Of a stretch of DNA of 64,000 nucleotides, positions 37,864-46,655 are shown in pieces; the first letter of the stretch is position 1, and every line of letters begins with the position of its first letter. The stretch comes from Sphingomonas sp. HDW15A (GTDB taxonomy: Bacteria; Pseudomonadota; Alphaproteobacteria; Sphingomonadales; Sphingomonadaceae), in NCBI RefSeq assembly GCF_011301715.1, contig NZ_CP049870.1, forward strand, positions 1,922,001 to 1,986,000, written 5' to 3'. The notes under the pieces are model-generated. The model was not told the origin of the DNA. It ran no database searches and saw nothing but the letters and a program-made list of their open reading frames with translations. Position numbers and translations under genes: made by a program.

Positions 37864-38762
37864 ATGAGTTTGATTGAAACGACGATCGCAGCAGTCGCCG
37901 CCTCGAACCACATTGCCTTCCCCGATTTAGGGCTCGACCCGATCATCGTGCAATTGGGCCCCTTCGCGCTGCGCTGGTATTCGATGGCGTATGTCGCCGG
38001 CATCCTCATCGGCTATTGGTACCTGCTCCGGCTAATCGCGCAGCCGGGCGCACCGATGGCCCGCCGCCACGCCGACGACCTCGTCTTTTACGCCGCTTTG
38101 GGGATCATGATCGGCGGCCGGCTCGGCTACGTCATTTTCTACAACCCCGGCTATTACCTTGAGAATCCGCTGGCCATCGTGAAGCTGTGGGACGGGGAAT
38201 GAGCTTCCACGGCGGCGTAATCGGGACATCGCTGGGGATCATTTATCTCGCCTGGCGGCAGAAACTGAACTGGCTGCGGCTCCATGATTATGTCGCCTGC
38301 TGCGTGCCGTTTGGCCTCTTCTTCGGGCGACTCGCGAATTTCATCAATCAAGAATTGTGGGGCGCGCGCACCGACGTAGCCTGGGCGATCCGGTTTCAGG
38401 AGGCTGGCCCGTTCGGAACGTTCCTCGGACCGCCGCGTCACCCGAGCCAGCTTTACGAAGCCGCGCTGGAAGGCGTCGTCCTGTTCGCGATCCTGGCCTT
38501 CATGTTCTGGAAGACGAAAGCGCGCTACGAGCCGGGCAAGCTGGTCGGCGCGTTTCTGTTCTTCTACGGGATCTTCCGCTTCGGGATCGAATTCATCCGG
38601 GAGCCGGATCAACAGCTTGCGGCCTTCGCTGCCGCGACGGGGCTCCACATGGGCCAGTGGCTGACAATCCCCATGATCCTCGGCGGAGCCTATCTGATGG
38701 CCACCGCCAAGGGCCGCAGGGAACGCGTCGAGCCGATCTCTGGAAGCGAAAGCGTCGCCTGA
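37864..38762 (+). pseudogene. lgt: Prolipoprotein diacylglyceryl transferase, frameshifted
   Basis: Two frames together give a 299-residue Lgt. The first part contains [20 protein letters not shown] and [12 protein letters not shown]; the second resumes at [13 protein letters not shown] and has [21 protein letters not shown] and RHPSQLYEA, the lipid-binding and catalytic arginine region. The break is in G4 at 38194-38197; one more G gives the normal WDGGMSFHGG. Lgt attaches diacylglycerol to the lipobox cysteine of prolipoproteins at the inner membrane and is essential in most Gram-negative bacteria, so a sequence error is more likely than loss. It is the first gene of a run lgt-midA-GNAT-pgeF. 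Confidence 0.9.
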
Positions 38763-38764
38763 CG

Positions 38765-39753
38765 GTGAGCCCGCTGGAAGCCGCGCTCGTCGAGCGGATC
38801 AAGCAGGACGGTCCTATCAGCGTTGAGGCCTATATGGAGGCCTGCAACAGCTATTATTACGCAACGCGCGATCCGTTCGGCGCTCGCGGCGACTTCACCA
38901 CTGCGCCGGAAATCACGCAAATGTACGGCGAACTGATCGGCGCCGCGCTGGCCGACTGCTGGAATCGCGCGGGACGACCAAAGGGTTTGCGCTACGCCGA
39001 ACTCGGGCCCGGCCGCGGAACGCTGGCGAGCGACGCGCTGAGGGTGATGCGGGCGGCGGGATGTGCGCCGGCGAGCGTCGAGTTCGTCGAGACCAGCCCT
39101 TTGCTTCGCGAAGCGCAGAAGGCCTCCGTTCCGGAGGCGACCTTCCATGACGAAATCGCAGGTCTCGCCAAGGGAGAGGGGCCTCTGCTGGTCGTCGCCT
39201 CAGAATTCTTCGATGCCTTGCCGGTGCAGCAGTGGGTCGAGGGGTGGAGCGGCGGGTCGAGTGGATTGGCGGTCACCTGGCCTTCGACCGCGACGGCACC
39301 ATCGCTGAGAAAAGTCCCGAGCGCGAAGCGGCCATGAAAGAACTGACGCGAGCCATCGTGGTCCGGGGCGGTGCGGCGCTGGTGGTCGATTATGGACATG
39401 GGCTGCAAGAGGCGACTGGCGAGACCTTGCAGGCGGTCGGGGGTCACAAATTCGCCTCACCGCTTGAACGTCCGGGCGAGCAGGACCTCACCGCCCATGT
39501 CGATTTCGCCAGCCTCGCGAAGGTCGCGGAGGAAGCGGGCGCGAAAGTATCGCGGCTGGCAAGCCAAGGAACGTGGCTGGAGACGATTGGCATATCTGGG
39601 CGAGCGATGGCACTGGCCGCGCGAAACCCCGACCAGGGCGAGGCGATTGGAGCGGCGCGGCGGCGTTTGTGCGACGAGGAGGCAATGGGACGTTTGTTCA
39701 AGGTGATGGCGTTGGCCGCGCCCGGATGGCCGCTCCCGGCGGGGCTGGAATGA
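38765..39753 (+). pseudogene. MidA/NDUFAF7-type SAM-dependent methyltransferase, frameshifted
   Basis: Starting at GTG 38765, 2 bases after lgt, two frames make a 329-residue protein. The first has FGARGDFTTAPEITQMYGELIG and the SAM-binding ELGPGRGTLASDALRV, with VASEFFDALPVQQWV; the second has VVDYGHG and the C-terminal region. This is the MidA/NDUFAF7 family (DUF185), protein arginine methyltransferases connected with complex I assembly in mitochondria. The frame is lost at G4 39241-39244; an added G restores QQWVEGVERRVEW. The stop overlaps the next start (ATGA). Confidence 0.85.
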
Positions 39754-40259
39754 GCGTCACCTACCGCAATGGGGTGTCCGGCGACGGCAAGGCCTTGGCC
39801 GACCTTTTCCGGGAAAGCTTCATCGCCACCTTCGGTCACCTTTACGCGAAAGCAGATCTCGATGCATTCCTGGAGGGTGTGACCGCCGAGGCGTTCGAGG
39901 ACGAACTGGCCAGCCCGGACTTCACGTTCCGCCTGGCCGAGGATTCCGGCCAGCTTGCCGGCTTTGTGAAGCTCGGCCCCGACAATCTTCCCGGCGAAGC
40001 GCTTCCGGGCACCATCGAACTCTACCAGCTTTACGTGCTTGAGCGGTGGCACGGCAGCGGGATCGCGCGCGAATTAATGGACTGGGCAATCGCCGAGGCG
40101 CGCAGTCAGGCCGCGCGCTACCTGACGCTCACCGTATACATCGACAACCATCGCGCCCGCCGCTTCTACGAGCGCTACGGCTTCGAGGAAGTCGGCAAAT
40201 ACGTCTTCATGGTCGGCAATCACGCCGACGACGACCGGATCATGAGGCTAACGTTGTGA
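39750..40259 (+). CDS. GNAT family N-acetyltransferase
   Basis: The 169-residue protein starts at the ATG overlapping the preceding stop. The GNAT core is evident: IELYQLYVLERWHGSGIARELM contains the acetyl-CoA pyrophosphate loop (RWHGSGIA), followed by LTVYIDNHRARRFYERYGFEEVGKYVF, the typical motif B with the tyrosine acid. It transfers an acetyl group to an amine; the substrate could be a ribosomal protein, polyamine or antibiotic and is unknown. It is the only intact gene in the lgt-pgeF run. Confidence 0.88.
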   Translation: MSVTYRNGVSGDGKALADLFRESFIATFGHLYAKADLDAFLEGVTAEAFEDELASPDFTFRLAEDSGQLAGFVKLGPDNLPGEALPGTIELYQLYVLERWHGSGIARELMDWAIAEARSQAARYLTLTVYIDNHRARRFYERYGFEEVGKYVFMVGNHADDDRIMRLTL

Positions 40260-41022
40260 GCGATGTCGAGGTGATCCGCGCGGGTACGCTCCGCGGCGTT
40301 GCGCATGGCTTCCTCGGACGGCGCGGCGGCGTTTCCACCGGCGACGTGGCTGGACTGAACACCGGTCTGGGCAGCGGCGACGGCCCGGCGCTGGTCCTTG
40401 AAAATCGCAGACGAGCGGCTGAGGCGGTGCTTCCCGGCGCCGCGCTGGTCGGGTCTATCAGGTACATGGCGCGACTTGCGTCACGGTCATCGAGCCTTGG
40501 GAACATGATGCGCGTCCCGAGGCGGACGCGCTGGTCTCCGACCGGCCTGGCATCCTTTTGTCCGTCGTTACCGCCGATTGCGCGCCGGTTCTTCTGGCCG
40601 ACAGCGAGGCGGGCGTCGTCGGCGCGGCCCATGCCGGATGGCGCGGCGCAGTCGGCGGGATTACCGAGGCGGCCATCGCCGCGATGCTCACGCTTGGCGC
40701 AAGGATCGAACGGATTGCGGCAGCAGTCGGCCCGTGCATTGCCCAGAAGAATTACGAGGTCGACCATGCGTTCGCGGAAGATCTGCTCCGTGACGACGCT
40801 TCCAACGAGCGGTTCTTCGCCGAAGGACCAGGCGGGAAGCCGCATTTCGACCTTGAAGCCTATGTCGTTGCCCGTCTCGCCGCCGCAGGCGTGCGCACGA
40901 TCGAGGCGCTGGGGCTCGACACCTATGGCGACGAGGAGCGCTTTTATTCCTTCCGCCGCGCCACCCATCGCGACGAGCCGGCCTACGGCCGCCAGATCAG
41001 CATGATTGGTTTGAAGCGCTGA
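40256..41022 (+). pseudogene. pgeF: YfiH/PgeF laccase-domain purine nucleosidase, frameshifted
   Basis: The GTG at 40256 overlaps the GNAT stop. Two frames give a 255-residue protein of the multicopper polyphenol oxidase/YfiH family. The first part has HGFLGRRGGVSTG; after the break come VVTADCAPVLLAD, GAAHAGWRGAVGG (metal ligands Cys and His), AAVGPCIAQKNYEV and FYSFRRATH. Members are zinc purine nucleoside phosphorylases; PgeF in E. coli edits peptidoglycan precursors. The frame breaks at GGG 40451-40453; one added G restores VGVYQVHG, including the conserved QVHG. Confidence 0.88.
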
Positions 41023-41150
41023 CCAATTAGCGATTCCGGAGAACAGATTCAGTGGCCAAAGCGAACGCCAGTCTCAATTGAATTACGGATGTGCGGGGCG
41101 CGGCCGGGCGGCCAGTCTACGCTATTTTCGGCCGGCATGAAGGAAGCGCC

Positions 41151-41725
41151 ATGAGCCCGTTCGATTTCATCATTCTGTTTTTCTCCTTTGTCTATGTGAT
41201 CGCCCTTACCCACCTGCTGTTCGCATGGACCCGGATGATCCGGTACCGACGCAAGCTGGTCTTTTCCTTGCCGCATCTACTCTGGATGCTGGTCGCGGTC
41301 GGCTATTTGACGGCCAACTGGCTAAGCCTGTGGGACTTCCAGACCGAGGGGAGTTGAAGTTGGGGACCATCGCTGCCGGCTTCCTCTTCGTAATCATGAA
41401 CTATTTCGTATGCGCGCTCGTCAGTCCGGATTTCGAAAGCGGCGAGACATTGGACATGAGGGAATTCCACGAGCGTGAAGGCCCGACATATATCACCGCG
41501 ACCCTGGCCCTGATCGTGACCGCGGTCATCGGCAATTATCTCGCCGGCGCGGAACTTGGCGTGGACAATTGGTCGGACGAAAATACGCTCGTCGTGGCGA
41601 CGATCATACTGCCGGTGCTGGCGCTGACGGTAAAGCGCGGATGGGTGCAGGTCGCTGCGCCGGCCATGCTCCTTGCGACGACGATTGCCTACGACTTCAT
41701 TTATTACGCCCGGCTCGCGCCCTAG
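41151..41725 (+). pseudogene. Multi-pass membrane protein of unknown function, frameshifted
   Basis: The ATG at 41151 follows AGGAAGCGCC. Two frames give a 191-residue protein with about five to six membrane segments: IILFFSFVYVIALTHLLFAW and LPHLLWMLVAVGYLTANWL in the first, then TIAAGFLFVIMNYFVCALV and three later helices. The break is at G4 41348-41351; an extra G joins DFQTEGE to LKLGTIAA and yields a continuous protein. I do not recognise a function. Confidence 0.65.
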
Positions 41726-41743
41726 GACCGGGGCGGCTTCCAG

Positions 41744-42202
41744 TCAGTCGCCGACAACGAATGCGTCGGGCACCCGGTAGGTTTCGGGGCCGGCCTGAAT
41801 AACGGTAGTATCGCCATCGCGTCGGGAACTGACTTTCCAGGCAGCGGTGCCGTCGGCCTGGGAGCTTGCGATCGTAATGAACTTGCCCTTGCCGTCGAAC
41901 AGCAAGCTGCGGGTCCTTCCGGAAGGAAGGCTGACTTCGACGGCGATCTGATCGGGACCGCGAGTCACCCCGGCCTGGCAGGTCCCTGCGGCGCTTCCAA
42001 CGCCGCGGCACGGAATCCTCGCGGTGGCTTGGAAGTCGGTCCCGGCGACAGTTGCGTCACCTTGGCCGTCGCCGTCGCCAAGTTTGGCCTCCGGACTTGC
42101 GGCGACAATGGCAGTTGCGGCTGGAACATCGAGCTCCGCCCTCGCCGCACTAGCAAGAACGCCAAGAGCGAGCGTGGATGCGAAGAGTTGGGTGCGAAAC
42201 AT
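41744..42202 (-). CDS. Secreted/periplasmic hypothetical protein
   Basis: The 152-residue protein has a clear signal peptide (MFRTQLFASTLALGVLASAARA, cleavage after ARA near residue 22). The mature part is small, beta-rich in appearance and has two cysteines (IPCRGVG and GTCQAGV) that could form a disulfide. No family is recognised. The start ATG at 42202 is preceded by GGAGG. It ends 18 bases from the convergent membrane protein gene. Confidence 0.7.
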   Translation of the reverse strand: MFRTQLFASTLALGVLASAARAELDVPAATAIVAASPEAKLGDGDGQGDATVAGTDFQATARIPCRGVGSAAGTCQAGVTRGPDQIAVEVSLPSGRTRSLLFDGKGKFITIASSQADGTAAWKVSSRRDGDTTVIQAGPETYRVPDAFVVGD

Positions 42203-42365
42203 CTTGAGCCTCCGGCGAGTGGCAATCCTAGGATGACACTATCGAATCGAGCACGCTGAATCAGTGCGTGTTTTCCCCGATGATTTCGCGCACTGGTTCG
42301 AACGAAGACCGCGCCCCTAGCCTAGTCGCACACCCTTTGGCATGAGGGTCACGAGGGGCGAAATC

Positions 42366-43766
42366 ATGGCGCAGCGGATCGGGCTTTGGGGCGGGCTGAT
42401 GGCATTTGCGCTGATGCTGGCGCTTCCGCCGCCGGGTGGCATGCCGCAACCGGCCTGGGCGACATGCGCCATCGTCGTGCTGATGGCGACCTGGTGGATG
42501 ACGCAGGCGCTGCCGCTGACGGCGACCGCGCTGATCCCGTTCCTGGCCTTCCCGCTGCTCGGCATCATGACCGCCACCGACACCGCAGGTGCTTACTATT
42601 CGCCGATCCTGTTCCTGGTGCTCGGCGGGGCGATGATCGCGCTGGCGATCGAGCGGGTCGGGCTTCACCGCCGGCTGGCCCTGAGCATCATCCGCCGCGG
42701 CGGGCACACGCCTGGCGCGATGCTGTTCGCTTTCCTTGCGGCGACCGCGATCATCTCCCTAATCGTCAGCAACACCGCGACGACGCTGATCATGATCCCC
42801 ATCGCCGTGGCGATCATAAGGGCCGCCGAAATTCCGGAAGGCGAGACCAACGGCTTCGCCGGAGCGCTGGCGATGGGCATCGCTTTCTCCGCGTCGATCG
42901 GCGGACTTGGGACGCTGGTCGGATCCCCGACCAACGCCATCTCAGCCGGAATCATCGAGAAAGCGACGGGCCTCAGGATCACCTTCCTCGACTGGGCGAT
43001 GTTCGGCATACCGCTGGTAATCATCGCCATACCCTTGTGTTGGCTGATCCTGATGAAAGTGCAAAAGGTCCGGTCGACCGACTTTCACCCTGAAAAGGCG
43101 CTCGCCGCGATCGGCGACGCCGGAAAGTGGAGCATCGCCGAGAAACGGCTGGTGCCGCTGATCGCCGTGGTTCTGGCAGCTTGGATCGCGCTGCCGTTCG
43201 TTACCCCGTTGCTGCCCAAGGATTCGCTGACCGACGGGACGATCGCCATCGCCGCAGCGCTGGTCCTGTTCGTCATTCCCGACGGAAGCGGGCGCGCGCT
43301 GCTCAACTGGGACGAGGCCAATCGCGCGCCGTGGGGCGTGATCATGATGTTCGGCGGCGGGCTGGCGCTGGCGGCGGGGATGGGGGAATCCGGGCTTGGC
43401 GACTGGCTGGGCGTGGCGCTTCAGCCGCTGAAATCCGTACACCCGTTGATCGTTGCGTTGGTGCTGGTGGCGCTGGTGATCGTCATCACCGAATTCGCCT
43501 CCAACGTCGCCGCCGCGAGCGCGATCATCCCGGTCGTCGCCGGTGTCATCGCAGCGACGGGAGTTGACCCGATCCTGCTCGCCCTACCTGCCGCCTGGGC
43601 GGCAAGCTGGGGCTTCATGCTGCCAAGCGGAACCGGGCCCAATGCGATCGCCTGGGCGACCGGGCACATCGCTCTGCCGCGAATGCTGAAGGCCGGACTG
43701 CTGCTCGACCTTGCCGGTATACCGCTGATGGTCGGGACGGTTTGGGCGATCGCTTCCGTCAGTTGA
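42366..43766 (+). CDS. SLC13/DASS-type sodium-dependent anion transporter
   Basis: The ATG at 42366 is chosen for its upstream GAGGGG; an ATG at 42342 lacks a site. The 466-residue protein has about eleven to twelve hydrophobic segments and the DASS two-fold pattern with SNTATTLIMIPIA and, in the second half, FASNVAAASAIIPV (the SNT-type substrate/sodium loops), plus GSPTNAIS and PSGTGPNAIAWATGH. Members import dicarboxylates, citrate or sulfate with sodium. The substrate is not determined; dicarboxylate is the most common. Confidence 0.88.
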   Translation: MAQRIGLWGGLMAFALMLALPPPGGMPQPAWATCAIVVLMATWWMTQALPLTATALIPFLAFPLLGIMTATDTAGAYYSPILFLVLGGAMIALAIERVGLHRRLALSIIRRGGHTPGAMLFAFLAATAIISLIVSNTATTLIMIPIAVAIIRAAEIPEGETNGFAGALAMGIAFSASIGGLGTLVGSPTNAISAGIIEKATGLRITFLDWAMFGIPLVIIAIPLCWLILMKVQKVRSTDFHPEKALAAIGDAGKWSIAEKRLVPLIAVVLAAWIALPFVTPLLPKDSLTDGTIAIAAALVLFVIPDGSGRALLNWDEANRAPWGVIMMFGGGLALAAGMGESGLGDWLGVALQPLKSVHPLIVALVLVALVIVITEFASNVAAASAIIPVVAGVIAATGVDPILLALPAAWAASWGFMLPSGTGPNAIAWATGHIALPRMLKAGLLLDLAGIPLMVGTVWAIASVS

Positions 43767-43774
43767 AATCGGCC

Positions 43775-43888
43775 CTCGCCATGGCTAATCGGCCAGCCAT
43801 ACGGCGAGCCGGCGGAGATGCATCCTGCGGAGGTTAGGATGCCAGTGCCCCGGCTTCCTCGCTCATCGGTTCCCGCCTCCCTGGGAAC
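43775..43888 (+). promoter_or_regulatory. Structured leader of the cystathionine gamma-synthase-family gene
   Basis: Three hairpins lie in the 146-base gap: CTCGCC-ATGGCT (43775-43786) with AGCCAT and GGCGAG (43795-43808); AGCCGG (43807-43812) with CCGGCT (43850-43855) enclosing GCATCCT/AGGATGC (43820-43842); and GTTCCC/GGGAAC (43869-43888). The first may also end the upstream transcript but lacks a T run. Together they resemble a riboswitch or attenuator leader. It fits no consensus I can confirm. Confidence 0.4.
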
Positions 43889-43912
43889 GGCAGGTTCGAG
43901 GATCCAAACGAC

Positions 43913-45226
43913 ATGACCGATACGCCTTCCCATTCGCGCAAGCCCAAGAACCCCGAGCGCTATATCGGCAATCACCGGCTCGACCCGGCGACATTAATGA
44001 TGGGCCACGGCTTCGATCCGTCCCTGAGCGAGGGAAGCCTGAAGCCGCCGATCTTCCTGACCAGCACCTTCGTTTTCGAGACGGCAGCCGACGGCAAGCG
44101 CTTCTTCGAAGGAATTACCGGCAAGAGCGACGGCAGCGGCAAGGCGGAGGGCCTGGTCTATTCGCGCTTCAACGGGCCGAACCAGGAGATCCTCGAAGAC
44201 CGGCTGGCGGTTTGGGAAGACGCGGAAGCCGCCCTCTCCTTCTCCAGCGGCATGACCGCAATCACCACCCTGGTCCTCGCGCTCGCCAACCAGAATGACG
44301 TGATCGTCCATTCTGGCCCGCTCTATGCGGCGACGGAAAGCGTCATCGACAAGATTATGGCGCGGTTCGGAGTCCAATATGTCGACTTCCCGGCCGGCGC
44401 CTCCCGCGAGGAATTGGACGCGGTAATGGCCAAGGCCAAGGCGATGGCCGCCGAAAAGGGCGGCAAGGTAGCGATGATCTACCTCGAGAGCCCGGCCAAC
44501 CCGACGAACGCACTGGTCGACGTCGAGGCGGTCCATGCCGCGCGCGGTGCGGCGTTCGGTAGTGGTGAGCTGCCGCCAATCGCCATCGACAACACCTTCC
44601 TCGGGCCGCTGTGGGCCAAGCCGCTCCAGCAAGGCGCGGACGTCTCGGTCTACAGTCTCACCAAATATGTCGGCGGGCACAGCGATCTGGTAGCCGGGGC
44701 GCTGGTCGGTTCGAAGACGGTGCTCGACAAGGTCCGCCTCATCCGCAACCCGATGGGCGGAATTTGCGACCCCAATACGGCGTGGATGCTGATGCGCAGC
44801 CTCGAGACCCTGGAGCTGCGGATGAGCCGCGCCGGCGAGAATGCCGAGAAGGTTTGTGCCTTTCTGAGGGACCATCCCAAGGTCGAGAAGGTCGGATATC
44901 TCGGCTTCCTCGAGCTCGGATCGCGCCAGAAGGACATTTACGACCGTCACTGCAGCGGCGCGGGATCGACCTTCTCACTCTATTTGAAGGGCGGCGAAGC
45001 CGAAGCCTTCCGCTTCCTCGATGCGCTCCGGATCGCCAAGCTGGCGGTGAGCCTTGGCGGCACCGAGACCCTGGCCAGCGCGCCTGCAGCCATGACGCAT
45101 TTGTCGGTACCGGACGAGCGCAAGGCGGCGTTGGGGATCAGCGACAACCTGGTGCGAATCTCGATCGGCGTCGAGAAGGCTGAGGACCTGATCGCCGACT
45201 TCGCCAACGCGCTGGACGCGGTCTAG
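43913..45226 (+). CDS. Cystathionine gamma-synthase family PLP enzyme
   Basis: The 437-residue protein is a Cys/Met metabolism PLP enzyme: YSRFNGPNQEILEDRLAVWE, SFSSGMTAIT, HSGPLYAATES, YLESPANPTN, AIDNTFLGP and the PLP lysine in VYSLTKYVGGHSD (Lys251). It could be a cystathionine gamma-synthase, methionine gamma-lyase or O-acylhomoserine sulfhydrylase; these cannot be separated by eye. All act on the gamma carbon of a homoserine derivative or methionine. The structured 5' leader suggests control by a sulfur metabolite. GAGGA lies 11 bases before the ATG. Confidence 0.85.
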   Translation: MTDTPSHSRKPKNPERYIGNHRLDPATLMMGHGFDPSLSEGSLKPPIFLTSTFVFETAADGKRFFEGITGKSDGSGKAEGLVYSRFNGPNQEILEDRLAVWEDAEAALSFSSGMTAITTLVLALANQNDVIVHSGPLYAATESVIDKIMARFGVQYVDFPAGASREELDAVMAKAKAMAAEKGGKVAMIYLESPANPTNALVDVEAVHAARGAAFGSGELPPIAIDNTFLGPLWAKPLQQGADVSVYSLTKYVGGHSDLVAGALVGSKTVLDKVRLIRNPMGGICDPNTAWMLMRSLETLELRMSRAGENAEKVCAFLRDHPKVEKVGYLGFLELGSRQKDIYDRHCSGAGSTFSLYLKGGEAEAFRFLDALRIAKLAVSLGGTETLASAPAAMTHLSVPDERKAALGISDNLVRISIGVEKAEDLIADFANALDAV

Positions 45227-45888
45227 CCCCAGTCCTCAATCGCCCACTTCCGGTCCGCAGCGAGCCGCAGCAGCCGGTCGTGCGGGTTCACGGCCACCGC
45301 TTCGTCGGCCCATTCGAACACCGGCGCATCGCTGGCGTGATCGGAATAAAAGCGGACGTGGGCGCGCGTCAGTCCCTCGGCCGAAAGCCAGCGCTCGATC
45401 ATCCGAAGCTTGACCGGGCCGTAGCAATTCTCGCCGTCGATCTTGGCGTGGACTTGGGCGTCGAGCCCGAGCACCGAGTTGGTGCCGATGCAGTCGTCGA
45501 ACCCTAGGCGTTCGGCAATGGCGGCGGCGTAAAAACGATAGCTTGCGGTGGCCATGACGACCCGGCGACCCTCCGCCTTGTCGCGCGCGATCGCTTCCCG
45601 CGCACCTGGACGGACATTGCCCGCGACGGTGCGGGCCGCGAAGCTATTGACCAATGGTTCAAGGACATGTTGATCGGTAACGCCGCCCAGCAGCAGCCGG
45701 TGGTTGATCTCCTTGAGGCGTCCGCGGTCGATGAGCTTCAGGACATAGGCCAGCATCGACAGGATCACGAGCGGCAGGAAGACGAGGCGCCATGGCGCCC
45801 TGCGCGCCGCGCAATGGAGGAGGAAAGGCGTCCACGTCGCATGGCGCGTCACCGTCCGGTCCATGTCGTAAATTGCGAGATCGATCAT
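45223..45888 (-). CDS. HAD-IB family phosphatase, membrane-associated
   Basis: The 221-residue protein has HAD motif I DMDRT (Asp8, Asp10), motif II in VMATASYRFYA, and motif IV-like FYSDHASDAPVFEWAD. Between motif I and the cap is a hydrophobic stretch (WRLVFLPLVILSMLAYVL) that may anchor it to the membrane, as in PgpC-type phosphatidylglycerophosphatases. It should hydrolyse a phosphomonoester. Its start overlaps the nucleotidyltransferase stop by 4 bases, making it the last gene of a three-gene operon with a CDP-alcohol transferase, so it probably dephosphorylates the product of that enzyme. Confidence 0.8.
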   Translation of the reverse strand: MIDLAIYDMDRTVTRHATWTPFLLHCAARRAPWRLVFLPLVILSMLAYVLKLIDRGRLKEINHRLLLGGVTDQHVLEPLVNSFAARTVAGNVRPGAREAIARDKAEGRRVVMATASYRFYAAAIAERLGFDDCIGTNSVLGLDAQVHAKIDGENCYGPVKLRMIERWLSAEGLTRAHVRFYSDHASDAPVFEWADEAVAVNPHDRLLRLAADRKWAIEDWG

Positions 45889-46655
45889 GCGCGCCCCTGG
45901 ATAATCGCCTCCGCTAGCGCGAGGTCGGCCGGCTTGTCGACATCGACGGCCGCGAGCGCATCGTCAATCACAACCGCCCGCGCTTCGATACCCAGCCGGC
46001 GGCCGATAGCCGTAATTACCTGGTCGAGACGGCGGAGGCGAAGCAGTCCGAGCAACCCTGGCAGGCCGAGCGCGGCAAGCAGCTTCCAGCCCTTCTTGCG
46101 GTCCTGCTCGACCTCGCGCCAAAGGGCGACGGCTCGCGCGGAAGCTGGGGAACCCAAGGCGAACAGGTTGGCTCCCGAATAAGCGCCACCCTTCAGCGCG
46201 ATCCAGGTGCGGATGCTATGCGGCAGGCGCGCCATCAGCGCTTTCCGCTCGACCACGCCGACAGCGATGTCCGCGCCGGCAGCCTGTTCGCAGAAGTCGC
46301 CGATCATCGCCGGTGTGAGGAGCGCATGGTCGGCGGTGGTGACCAGCAAGGGAAAAGTTGTCGCCGGATCGGCGAGGATATCTTCCAGGGTAGCGGCGAT
46401 GGTCGCCCCACTAGTCCCGAACGTGACTCGCGCATCGCACGGCACCGCTTCGCCAAGAAGGTCCGGCCGCTGCGTCAGGATTCGAACGGCGCCGATTTGC
46501 GGACTTTCGAGCAGAGCCCGAACGGGACGAGCGATCATCGGCTCGCCCGCGACCGGGATGAGCGCCTTGGCAGGAACGCCATGCTGCTCGGCGAAAGGAT
46601 CGCCGCCCGGCCGGACCCCGGCCAGCAGCAACGCGGTGTATTGGCAGGAGGTCAA
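45885..46655 (-). CDS. MobA-like nucleotidyltransferase
   Basis: The 256-residue protein has the N-terminal NTP-transferase pattern ALLLAGVRPGGDP with the substrate lysine in VPAKALIPVAGEPMIARP and a metal-binding VTTADHALLTP. The C-terminal part holds VIDDALAAVDVDKPADLALAEA, typical of MobA/CTP:alcohol-phosphate cytidylyltransferases. It probably activates a phosphorylated alcohol as a CDP or NDP derivative. It overlaps the CDP-alcohol phosphatidyltransferase gene upstream and the HAD gene downstream by 4 bases each, so the three are translated together. The substrate is unknown. Confidence 0.8.
   Translation of the reverse strand: MTSCQYTALLLAGVRPGGDPFAEQHGVPAKALIPVAGEPMIARPVRALLESPQIGAVRILTQRPDLLGEAVPCDARVTFGTSGATIAATLEDILADPATTFPLLVTTADHALLTPAMIGDFCEQAAGADIAVGVVERKALMARLPHSIRTWIALKGGAYSGANLFALGSPASARAVALWREVEQDRKKGWKLLAALGLPGLLGLLRLRRLDQVITAIGRRLGIEARAVVIDDALAAVDVDKPADLALAEAIIQGRA

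Noticed and set aside
43767..43912. Known SAM-II, SAH or cobalamin riboswitch
   Set aside because: The conserved cores of these classes are not visible; only generic hairpins are.
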